Of a DNA stretch of 64,000 nt, positions 47,201 to 59,200 are shown in pieces (within the stretch, counting starts at the first letter, position 1; each line of letters starts with the position of its first letter). This stretch comes from Pelodera strongyloides (Eukaryota; Nematoda; Chromadorea; Rhabditida; Rhabditidae): positions 1 to 64,000 of the forward strand of contig JAANDG010000093.1 in NCBI GenBank assembly GCA_036852015.1, given 5' to 3'. The notes below the pieces were generated by a model. The model was not told where the DNA came from and searched no databases. It saw only the letters and a list, made by a program, of their open reading frames with translations. The position numbers were made by a program, and so were the translations under genes.

Positions 47201-50200
47201 TTTTCCATTAATTGCTTCAAATGGAAACGTATCACTTATTGTTGTGCGTTAATACTGTAATGATCGTCGGGTAACAATGAACCTGTTTTACCCTTTGTAC
47301 ACATCTGTACGGTGAATGACTGGTAGTGTCTTAACGAAAAAAATCAAAAAGATTCTACTTTTTTTTTGCAATCGCGCAATTCAAAGGGAATTTTGCGAGT
47401 TGTTTTGTAGGCGCGTGTAAGGAGATGCATATATAGCAAAATAATTGGCCAGTGAGGAAACATTTGATCTCACTGTAGCCGAGTGCAATAACCGAGTGAT
47501 CGTTTTCCTTCAGTACCTGCCTGTAAAGATATAACATGTAGTTATAACTGTCAAGACCATGTTAATGCTCACGTGAGTCCACTTGTTGGGGAGTATCCTG
47601 TATGTCCTTCTTTCTTTACTACTTGGGTTTTCTTTTCGTTTTTATCTTTTTTTTTCACTATTATAATGAAGATTTCTTATAATGATATCTTTAAATGATC
47701 CCACCCACCATTGCATTCTTGCCAAACTTTCGTTCACTTACCAATTATTCGCATCAGTTTAGTACATTCTGCTCCTGATGACCTTTGTTATTATTTCCTA
47801 AAAATGGCTTTACATAATTGCCGCGTCGTAATCATGCATGACTAAGGAAACAATTCCAGATTTTAAAAAAAAATCAAAAAATATTTTAAGAACTGGGTAT
47901 GTCACTGTTTGGTGCCACTGCTGTGCTTGCTTCCCCTAGGATTGATTCTATTCTTAACAATGATGTTTTCTCATCTTTTATCTGCACATATGTTGTGTTG
48001 ATCGTGGGCTGCTGGCTGGTTTGAGCCGTCAATCCTTTTTTCTTGGGTTTTTTCCTTGGGATCCTTTCTCGAGAAAATCTCTCACTGGGCCAGAGTCATG
48101 GGACGCACACAAGCTGACCCCCGACCCACACTCAAATATTCGATATTGATTGATCTCTGTGATAGCGTAGTTAAGTGTAATTTTGATTCATTGATTAATA
48201 TCTGTGAAACAACCTCAAGGCTATGACGTAAAGCATCAAAAAGCACAGTCACAATTTCTCGTACCATTGAAGACAGTATTAGACGAAGAAGCGAAACGCG
48301 TCTTATATTAATTGTGTCTTTATCTTTAAACATACATTTTTCCTCTGATTTGTTCCATGAACTCTTTTTGTTTAATTTATTCGCGTTCCTCCGTTACGCG
48401 TGTTTCAGTGGGCCGCCTAGGTGTATGTTAGCTAAACTTTAATTATTAAAATGTTTTTTTTTTTATAGTAATAGTAATCAAATAAGTTTTACCGCACCAA
48501 CATCTTAGGTTCCTTTTGGTTTGCGAGCTTATAGCAACTACTTCAAGAACTTTTCTTCTTTGACCCTACGACTGGTTGATCCAATATACATTTATTTTTA
48601 TTTTTATTGACTCATCGTGCCCTGGTGTTTTTTCTTAGTTATTTTGTGAATTACCGTAATGTTGTCCTTAAGTTCCACGTGAAAAAGTGCTGATTGAGAA
48701 GCCTTTTCTTGGAAGAGATGCATATTTGCGTCAGCAGTCGTAGAGATGCGTTTTTGTTATTGACCAACCTGTCTGAAAGCCTCCTCCCCCAAAAAAAAAT
48801 CAAACTGTCGAAAGCACTCGAATCATAGCAAATATAGTATATTGATTGAATGTTGGCCAAAACCCTATAGACTAAATCATGGGTGAGTGTTCCGAGCTGC
48901 CTTATGAACAACAACAATGTTCATCGCCTCCAAGTACCCCTACACATTTATAATTTTTTTTGATCCTGTATTCGCATCCGAAATGAAGAAAATTCAATTA
49001 AGCAACAATTTTGTTAATAATTTTCGTATCGTAGCCTTCCCCATGCTCTTTATTTGATAGCAGAAAACTTTTGTGAATGAAACAAAGCGGGCAAACAGTA
49101 AGGTGCTGCCACAGACACACGAGGCCAAACATTGGGTTAAGTCAAGAGGAAATGGTCTCCCGGTTTGTAGTGAGCCCAGCGGTTCTGTAGTGAGCCCAGC
49201 GGTTTGATGTAATCCACAAACTACCGGCAAAGAATTTAATAATGGAGCACCACTGGGAATATTGCCAAACTTGCAGTTACACGCATTTTGCGAACACTTT
49301 GCGTAAAATAACTACTGTAGAATAAATATTCTTGTTGGGGGACCCATACTGCATTCTCCTTTCTCTCTTTCGAGAGCAATTCATATGCACAATGTGTAAG
49401 AACCCAGATAAATGTGTGGTCGCCGTCTTTAAGTGTGCATAATGTGTCCATAAAACACTCTTGTATCGGAAGAAGACCTCATGGAGCGTCATTCTATTCT
49501 ATTCACTCTTTTTGTTGCGCTTTTGCGCACAAATTGAGTTTGTCTTCGTCAGAGAAGAAGCAGTTGTTTGGAGCGTTCGAAAGAAAGTGGACGTTCAAGC
49601 CCATTTCTGAATAATGCCTACTGACAACAGAAAACGAAATGACCGAATAAAAACGATTCGGGCATATTTACATTTCATTGGAGATGCCCCATTAGTTTAT
49701 CAAATCGAAAAAACTTTTACTTATAACGTTCGAACTTGAACTGGTGGTATTAGTTGTATTAGGTGGTATTTATGATTAGCAGTGCAACTACTCAGTGAAG
49801 AAAGTTTTGAGCATTTCCTTTGCGTTCCCATCTGAGCTTCAGTGTTCCCTTGAACGGTGTATGATCCGCTGTGCTGTTCGCGTCTCATCCTATTTATTTT
49901 GTATTCATTTCACCTGCTTCATTCAACAAACAACCCCGTCTATGACCCGGATGACCACTTCGAAAACACAAATGTAACGATCCAAACTCCAATCCCTTCC
50001 TTTTTGCCTATTTTATGCTGACGAGTTCCCCCAAATGTCGTCAAAATGTTGTTATTCCAATGAAATATAAATGGAATTTCCTTTCGCTTTTTTCTGAGCC
50101 TGTATGTTGTGGTTGTCCGAACAGAAGTGACTAACAAATATACAAAATGAATCAAAATGTCAAAATTCGCCCCGTTCTCATGAGACAAAACCGCATTGAA

Positions 50201-50280
50201 CAGTGTCTGGTTGAAAGCTTCCTTCGAGATATTCCGTCCCATCCAATTTCGGCCTGTACCGATTCCTATTTTTGCCCCAG
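44210..50280. other. Six kilobases without a supported gene
   Basis: T-rich and A-rich stretches, many stops. The longest open stretch (46340-46702, 120 codons) has no motif or splice support. A tandem duplication lies at 45917-46290. A stretch near 49937-49985 (NPVYDPDDHFENTN) looks protein-like but I could not join it to anything. The promoter of the kinase gene and the outron of its trans-spliced messenger should lie in the right part. Confidence 0.4.
45917..46290. repeat. Tandem duplication, two units of about 191 bp
   Basis: Both units start ATATTGTACATAGGCATTTG (45917 and 46108) and run through CACGACAGCAACGCAATTAC to CCAAATGTGTAT. They are nearly identical, so the duplication is recent. 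Confidence 0.92.
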
Positions 50281-50285
50281 GAGTT
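50269..50285 (+). promoter_or_regulatory. Trans-splice acceptor candidate before the kinase ATG
   Basis: TATTTTTGCCCCAG ends at 50280 and the first ATG follows five bases later at 50286. No upstream exon with matching frame was found, so a spliced leader is the likely 5' partner. Confidence 0.5.
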
Positions 50286-53200
50286 ATGCATTCCTCAAAG
50301 GAAAAGAAACCTCTACGATATGGATATGGAGACGATCATAGTGAGGAAGAGCAATGTAAGAGCGATTTACCAATCTGCTAATGATGTTCAGGCTTGTCGT
50401 TTTTATTTGGCGGCGCTTCATACACTGGTTTCATTAAACTACTTGATATTTCTTCAAATCTGTTTATTCTATTATTGTTCTCCATACTTTTAAAGCTTTT
50501 TCTTTCTTTCGCTGTTTGTTTCTTGCGGATACCGTATTCCTTCATCAATTCGAATTCGTCGCCTCTTTTGCTGGGCATTCATTCTGATGCCGACTACGGT
50601 ATTATGGCACATTCTGTTGATGAATATTTGCATTTGCTTCGAGTGTTGTGATCTCTGTACACCCTCGCAGGCGCTACTTTGCGTCACCTGGATTTGTCTC
50701 TCTATTCCCTGCTTATTTCCACACATCTCTCTCCGTCTTTTATCCATTTCTCTGTTCATTGTCGAGATCCGCTGTAACTTCGCACTCTCAAACATTTCCA
50801 ACCTATTCCTCAAACAAGTTTTCGCGAACGTTTTTAACTATCAATACTACTGAACTATCGTTATTATAAGTTTCGATATGTTTATGCAAGATACAGTACA
50901 TTCCATAACTGTAGTTTGCTGCTCTAGTAAGTAGTTTGCCTTATTAAGTTGTTCAGCATGTCGAAAAGTAATTCAATAAATCAGTGTTTGGACAACATTC
51001 CCGGGAGGTTTTGCCATTTATTCGTTACTTATCGTTTCCTTCCGTGGGTTCAGTTAGGAATTTCGAATTCGAAGATAACACACATTTATTCCAAAAAGCG
51101 TTATCAATTAGCTTCCCTTTGAAACTGCGAATTGTGGCATTTTATACACAAACAACAGATGTAGTTCAGTAGCTTACGCGGAACAGCCATCTGTACGATG
51201 AAAATAATAGTATGAGTTTTGTACAAATATATTTGAACGCGCCTCTGCCTTAGTGCTTTTTTCAATTCCTGGTTTATGTTTTTTTTATTGTGTGATTTCT
51301 GTGATGTTTTACTTTTTGTTCAATTGCTGTTGAAATATATTAGTCAATATGGTCACATTTTAGAACGAAACAGAGTTTATATGTAACTTCTACTGTGAAA
51401 AATCATGTTTCAATTGTTCTTATCATTAAGAAAAGAGGGGTTACGCGTTCTTTTAATATTCGTAATTTAAAGACCAATGATATTTAATTCGGTTCATGTC
51501 AAATACTCTTCTTTTTTTCATTTATTCTTTATCTAGATGTTATTTCACAACATTGTTAGCAGAAGGATGTAGAACTAGCATTTTCTGTCCTTACGTGTAA
51601 ATTTGAAGACTATTTTAAATTTCGCCTTACAATTCTATGGACTATACATGCCAAGTAAACCTCTTTCGATGATTCACCGTCTTCAAATTCAGTTTGCTCA
51701 CTTTTCTACCTTTGTGTATTTTCTTTACTGTCCGGATAGTTATAAATTTCGCGTGGTCGCCGTTGCTGTCTGAGTAACACTGTACCGGGAACTCACAGAG
51801 AGAAAAATTGTGCTAAATAAATCACCTATATTTGGATGCTTAGTCAGTTTCCCATTTAGTATGCAATTCGTTCGGGCGTATATCACTTTGTATTACACTG
51901 ACAGTGAAAAGTCATTGCAAGTAGTGTTGCGTTCACAATTATTAATAGATTCCAGGATTACCAAAAAAGTACACCATGTTTTTAAAGTAATATTGTATGG
52001 AATGCGTGAACAGTTGGTACATTATTCGGACTAACGCATCTGAAAGTTCGTCCAATCCACTGTATGTTTATCGGGCTTACATCAATGTGACAGATGTGTT
52101 ATCCTCCCGCATGTTCCGCGTTCTATGTTTATTGCTTCTTTTACACATTTACGAAATGCGGTCTCTTAGGACTATTTTTTCAATGTCTACTGGTAACAGT
52201 AGAAAACCTTGAAAGCTCATGGTTCCCTTCCTAGGAGCGCATAGGGAACTTTAATCATATGCAACATTCTTGATCATGTTCTATTTACCCATATTAATCT
52301 CATTTCGATTGACCGGCTTTATTATGTGCCCATAGCCTTTTAGGAATATTTTTCTATTTCTTATTTCTATGTTTACTGGTACCGAGTTCGTTCATCACAA
52401 GTTATTTAATCCATTTGTTTGGCAAGTAGACTGTTAATTCCAATAGATAACTGTTGTTTCGTTAAAGTTTACTGTCTGATGTAGCGTCGCTTGTTCAGTT
52501 GTTTGATTAAATGGAGCAAAAAAACATCTCTTTGTTTGGAATTGACTTTCCCAAAGTACATTTGGCTTTGTAAACGCATTTAAAAAGTCGTTTTTTTTTT
52601 GGTTTTTGTCCATACGCTCTTTGTTCTATTCAAGTGCTCTGCTTTTTTTACTATGCTTTCTTGGTTATATTTTCAACAGGATTTAGATTATATCAATTAA
52701 CTGTATGGGTTATTTTACAGGCTTATTTAAGTACAACACTTTTCACAATATTGGCTGCTGTATAACTATCATTGAACCTATTAATAATTAATAGTAGGGT
52801 CTAGTTTCAGCCCCCTGCATGGTGTGCGTAGGTGGGGCGCCTCAGCCTCCCACGGCTCCAGATGTGATCAAAGTTTCTGAAGAATACCCACAAGGTAGGT
52901 AAAGAGTTTATCATTAATCCTGAAGCAAACCCCATATCATTGTTGAAAACACCATCATTGTGATTTATATTTATGAAGTATTTTGTGCTTACTCTCCTCA
53001 AATGTGTTAACTGATATGCCCAGCCAATAAGTTTTTTTTTTATCACCTTTCAATTTCCTCAGCGTCTTTTCTTTACGTGATCCGGTCGGAAAGGCTGTAC
53101 CATCAGCGCCCTGGCACATGGCCTCCCTCGCAATGAGAAAAGTTGAAGAGAGGCCAAGAAAAACACGAACAGACATCATTTAGTGATGCAAAATGGCAAT

Positions 53201-56200
53201 GAGTATGGAAACTTCACAAAAATATATGAAAAACCACTATTTACTAATTGTACGATTTAGATGACGAAAAACCGCCGTTTAATCCACGGGATGTAGTCCG
53301 GATCCGTACAAATGCAAAGTTTGAGAACTTTTATGATATTGATGGAGAACCAATTGGAGAGTGAGTGCTGTTGTTTGCACTGTAAAACACTGTCGCTGAA
53401 ATGCTCTAATATGAGGACTATCGTAGACATTGTGGGAAACGGAGGACAAATTTTGATTTGTGTTTCCAATCATCATATTGTTCTAATATGAAGGACCAAG
53501 ATAGTGGAAGATATATATTTCTTGTGGAATTACCATATGCAGTCCTTAGTTTAACAGACTCTCGTGTCTTTGCAAATTGCTTAATATTTGCGCATATTAT
53601 TACCGTACGCACCACTTTCAGGGGCAAGTTCGGCAAGGTGTACAGGTGCACTGAGAAACAGTCCGGTTTGGAACTCGCCGCCAAGTTTATTAAAATTCGC
53701 AAGGTATTTTTTTCAATACACATGTTTTCCTCCGATGGTGATCTCTTTTCAGTTTATTATCATTATCAAGATAACGCCATAATATTCGCCTTTTTAGGGA
53801 GAGGTAGTGTGACAACTAATCGTAATACCTTTTTTTTTGGTGCCGAGTTGATATTTTTAGCTTTCCCTCTAGATCTTTTTTTGGGGTGATGGTTTCTTCA
53901 TTTCTTTAGTTGTTTGCGGGAAATGGTGAAATTTTTAACAAATAATAGAACTGCTCTTTGTTTCATTGCTTTTTTGCTTTTGAAAAATTATGGCCATGCT
54001 CCTAGACACTTGTCCTTATTTGCGACAAAGAATCGAGAGAAAATTCGATTTTTTTTTTCAAAATTCCAGGATACGTTGGGTCGGCCTTATGTGAGTTGTT
54101 TGAGATGAGAGTGACGTGCATATTTATTTATAACATAGTTGTTGTGTTGTCTGTCTTTAGGTGTATGCGCATTCGATTGACTATTTTTATAACTCTTTAT
54201 TCCAAAACATTCGCAGGAGAAAATCGCAAAAATGGATCGTGCGCTTAATAATATCGAAACTTGCCGCTGCGAAATTTACATATTTGACGACCAAACCCTC
54301 GCTTAAGACCCATCCTTTGACTATTTTTCATTCCAACGAAAAAACCGCAATCCCTCTGGACCTATCTATCCTTATTAATACCTTTCATGCATTTACCAAA
54401 TAGTCCCGTTCTGATGCAATACTCTATCAAATAACCGACTTGTTCAGCTCTTTGTTAAAGTTATCATTTTCTGTTCATGATGTACCGCTTAAATGGCCTT
54501 ACATATCATTAGGATTGTTTTAGGAAGATTTTTATAGATAAATATGTAGCCGCTTATCGCAGAATAGCTTCAGTTCATAAGGTGTCTATTTATTACTTAC
54601 TTTTGGTGATGCATGCATGTGTCTTATTGGGTGCATGTTGATTGAATCTTTCTATTTTAGGATGCTGATCGCGAACAGGTTGAGCACGAGGTCGCTGTTA
54701 TGACCCAGATGAGACATCCGAGAATCGCTCAAATTTACGATGCATTCTACTCCACAAACAATGACGTCATCCTCGTCATGGAATTGTAGGTTATCTCTTG
54801 ATTAAGGCGGGACGACATGTGCTCTGTGAAGCGTATTATGCATAACTACATTATGCACATAATGGAAAACATATCCTGCATTCCAGCATATGCTTCCCAA
54901 CCAAGTGTCGACGTAATATTTTCTTGAAGCGACTTGACCCAACAAAATGATCGGTGCAAAATTAACCCAAAACCCTAGGAGATGAATCCTATCTTACTGT
55001 GATTGGATGGTAGCAACACTAAAAAGGCTTATTTCAGGGTTAAAGGAGGAGAGTTGTTCAATCGCGTCGTAGAAGACAACTACGTGCTCACTGAGACGGC
55101 GGCTGTGATGATCATCTGCCAACTTTGTGAAGCAATTGATTATATTCACTCGCAAAATATTGTACATTTGGATATTAAGGTTAGTCTCGCCTGGTTTACA
55201 ATCTGTTCAAAACAATGTTGTTTTATTTTTAGCTATCTCTGTGTTACAATTTATTAGGTCGCCTCTTTCATAACATATCAAAGTTCGACAACGATTACGG
55301 TATCTTGTGACTTTTAATTGAAAGAACAACAAGTGTGTGACGTCATTAGTGGGTAGAGGGATGGGACACCTGACGGCCAACGGAAGTGTGGGGATACAGA
55401 AATAGGACGGAAATACCAAGGGAAAACATTCCAGGAATTTGAGCGAACATGGATCAATGGAGAATCAACTTAAAATTTATTTTCATTGGAACCTATGTTA
55501 ATCACATATCAGACAAGAAATACAAGGATAGCAAATAATGTAAAGTTGAAATAAGTCCACTTTGTTCAGCCCGAAAATATAATGTGCGTGTCGGAGACGG
55601 GAAACCGAATAAAGTTGATTGACTTCGGCCTTGCAAGGCATTATGATGGAAGCGAGGACTTGTATTATATGGCAGGTTAGCACAGAGATCAAATTTCATA
55701 TTATTTGCTTCAATCCGCATCTTTTTTTTTGTGTTTGCCTTATTTTACACGCAAAATGATTTCATTCACTTCTTGTAACTTGTTGTTCAAGGGTTAAACC
55801 ATTACATAAAGAACGGTGTCTAATCTCATTTATCACACATTATCAGGAACTCCCGAATTCTCCGCCCCAGAAGTAATTAAATTTGAACCTTTGGATTTTC
55901 ACACGGACATGTGGAGTGTCGGAGTTATTACATACATATTGTGAGTCAATGAATACCACTATTTTATTTTGTCTATGAATAATCTTAAGTGATGGAATTA
56001 CGTAATAGTTTGTTGTTTCAGAAACTGATAACGCTATGACACATTGCACTGAGCAGTGCGAACTATTTACTTTTGATTTAGATTATCTGGATACTCACCA
56101 TTCCTTGGTGAGACTACTCCCCTCACTTATGTTAATGTGGAACGTGGGGAATGGGAATTCATCGAAGAGTTTGATTGTGTCAGTGAAGAAGCAAAAGATT

Positions 56201-59200
56201 TTATCTCGAATCTGCTCGTTTATGATAAAAGGTAAATGACTGGAAATTGCATACATGAGAGGAAATTGCCTTTATTTGGAGTGCATTGACAAAAGCGAAG
56301 TACAATATGCCATACTCGAATTCATACTTATATCAATGTCCTTTCTTTAGTTTTATCGTAATTTATGTGATCTTGCCTACCATTTGCAAAGCTGTAGTTC
56401 CAGTATCCATCTTTTCACTACATTCCCTGCTGTGCAACTTATCTGGTTTCAGTAAGCGAATGCTTCCAAAGGCCTGCCTTTCCCATCCGTGGATCGCAGG
56501 TGTGAGGGATCGCATCAAGAAAGACATAATGCTTGACCAACCAAATGTTGGCCCAGCAATTCCGACGGACAAACTGAAGAGATATAATATTAGAAGAAAG
56601 TTCAGAGTATGTTTTGTTCATTGTTCATGTTGAACTGACAGTGTCCATTTTATGGCAAAGTAATTTTTTTCCCTTTCAGAAGGCAACATTTGCTGTGATG
56701 AGCTACTGTGAGTTCTCGCAAATCCTCACAACATTAAGAAAGAAGAATTCGGAAAAGGGTGTCGAGTTCTTCTCAAAGGTGAGGCATCATATGACTATGG
56801 TAGACCACATTAATTTGTCAACTTTGTCGGGGCGTTTACTTGAGAGTTCTCTTTGCAGGTGAACGATGGCGTGATGAAAAAGAAGAAAAAGAAGACGTTG
56901 GTTTCCGTGCTCGCGCCAAAGAACAAAGACCAAGCAGTGGATGGAGTATCGGACCAGGTCCGCGACATTCGCGAGGCAACATCGATGCTCAATATTCCAC
57001 CCACTCCCCTGGAGGTAATTGCAGAGAAGTAAAAAAACTTGGGAACACAACCGTTCAAATGTATTAATCTTCGAAACTTTATTTAAAACTTAGTGAGACG
57101 CCGAAATAACCCAAAATAAAGAAAGATGTAGATGCACTGAAAACGGAACGATTTAGGATAATAATCTGAGAGTGGACCGCAAAGTACAGAAGGCCGAATC
57201 AAGCGAGAGTTCCAAGGAGAACAAGGTGATCAACGCTCCCATCCTGAAAAGACAAAGTGCAGTGCCAGAATCTTCGAAGAAGGTCACTTTTTACATTAAT
57301 ATTATTGACTTTGATTTACTATGAAGATGATGCGTGCTCAGCGTCGATGTATTTGTTCTAATGATAATCGTTAAGGTTCTCGGCTCATCTGATTTACCAC
57401 CAAAACCCTCAACATCAGAATCGCCGAGAAAGAAATCCGTGAAGAAGCCGAAGATCTCCATTGATGATTCGCATGTGCTGAATGATGGTACACTTTGAAT
57501 TCTACATTGAACTAATAAGATGTGTTGTGTAATTTCCTTCATAATTCGCTGTTTGTTTCAGTTGACACGAAGCAAAAAAGAAGTTCACCGTTGAGGCCAG
57601 CAGTATCTGCTGAAAATGTGACGGATTTGAAAGAGGTGACTACTGCCAAACATACAAACACATAAACTGTCTTTCCTGGTATTATTGATAGGATCTTTGA
57701 CTGAGATAGTATAAACCAGAAATAATTCCAGAACGCACATGATCCATTGAAGAAGACCGCTTCTCATCCTATACTTCCCAACAAATCTGATGGAATCGTG
57801 AAACTGAAGGTAATCTTTGCAATATAATAGTAAAAAAGTGTCGATAAAAGATAAAGACCTCATCCCCTTTTTGTTTACATGAAAGTACATTTTGATATTT
57901 CTAGAAGATCAAAACCACTGGATCTGAAGAGATTACCAAAAAGAAAGGAACTTCCGACCTCGCAACTGACAAAAAGGTCACCAAGTCCAGTTTCTCCCTT
58001 CAAAGAGAGGATGGAAAACCGAAGAAGGTGATATATCATTCGATCATATCATTTGCGGATTTCTTGGTAAAACAGTATGTGGTGATTTGTAAGCATTTAC
58101 CTACAACTAAATCTGTTACAGCTCGAAATCGCTACCGCAACCACGTCGAAATCTGTGCAGGAAAGTGGGCCCAGTAATGTAAGTGCTTTTTTCCGTTGCT
58201 TACACTCTGAGTTAGATTATTGTCCTTAGCAAGTGATTTTTGTTTACTCGTAACGTTTTATTTAGGTTGCACCTAAGGTTGCCGTAAAGACAAGTTCCTT
58301 GATTGCTGCTCGACTACAGAAACTCAATGTGGATGACAAGCCACTTACCTTCAATGTAACTGGCAAGAAGTTTGAGTCGGCCGTGCCGAAGCCCACGATT
58401 CTTTCCGTTAGCCCAGAGGTTTGTTGAACTTGCATAATGTTTTACCCGCTCACTAACAAGTAATAATCTTAATTACCTCTTTTCAGATGCCACACTCGTT
58501 TATAACGGTAACTTTTATTATGTCATTCTTCTCTGTCCTCGTTTACATTCTGAGTCGGGCGTTGCATTTTATTTCTGATTACACATATAAAAACATCTGA
58601 AGGAACTGTCTATGCATCGTGGAATCATCAACCTTTTCCAGGATAACACTGAATTGCAATCGCCGCTCTCGCCACGGTTTCCACCATATAAATTTAGACA
58701 AGAACTTTAATTCAGTCTTAATAAAGAAGGAATCTAAAAGTTTTCGTTGTATTAAAATCACAACCTTCCGATTACGAGTTGCCCCATTTGTTCAGCTTAT
58801 TTGCCAAGATTTCATCCGCTTGCTTTGCAGACTTTTTCCTTTGTATAGCTTGGTGTGGGGTATAACCGGTTAACATGGTCACAAAAAGATGAACTGCTTA
58901 TCTCGCTGAAAACAGAGCATGTTAACCGGTGGCTTGGAAACAAATGTAGTTTAAAAGTAAAATATTACAGGAATCAGAATCCAAAACAACATCTGAGAAG
59001 AAATCATCGCGAGGAAAAGAACTGGAGGTGGTCACGGAAAAGAAGAGAACGACCACCACAACGACATCAGTGAAGAGCAAGGTGAGCAGACCATCATATT
59101 GTTATTCGCCGACCGTAACCATTAACGTCTGAGGGTAATTGTATGATGTTTAGGTTCAAAATTCCGAAAAGAAACTTACAACGTCCACAAACGACAAGAA

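Noticed and set aside
47355..47537. Minus-strand open stretch after CTTTACAG (about 47520)
   Set aside because: Looks partly protein-like but no second exon or domain supports it.
50490..50813. 107-codon Arg/Glu-rich minus-strand ORF
   Set aside because: It is the shadow of a T/C-rich intron stretch in the kinase gene; composition alone gives the charged residues.
52819..52821. ATG at 52819 as the start of the kinase
   Set aside because: The exon at 50281-50355 joins to 52811 in the right phase and has its own acceptor and ATG, so 52819 is more likely internal, although it could serve an alternative trans-spliced form.
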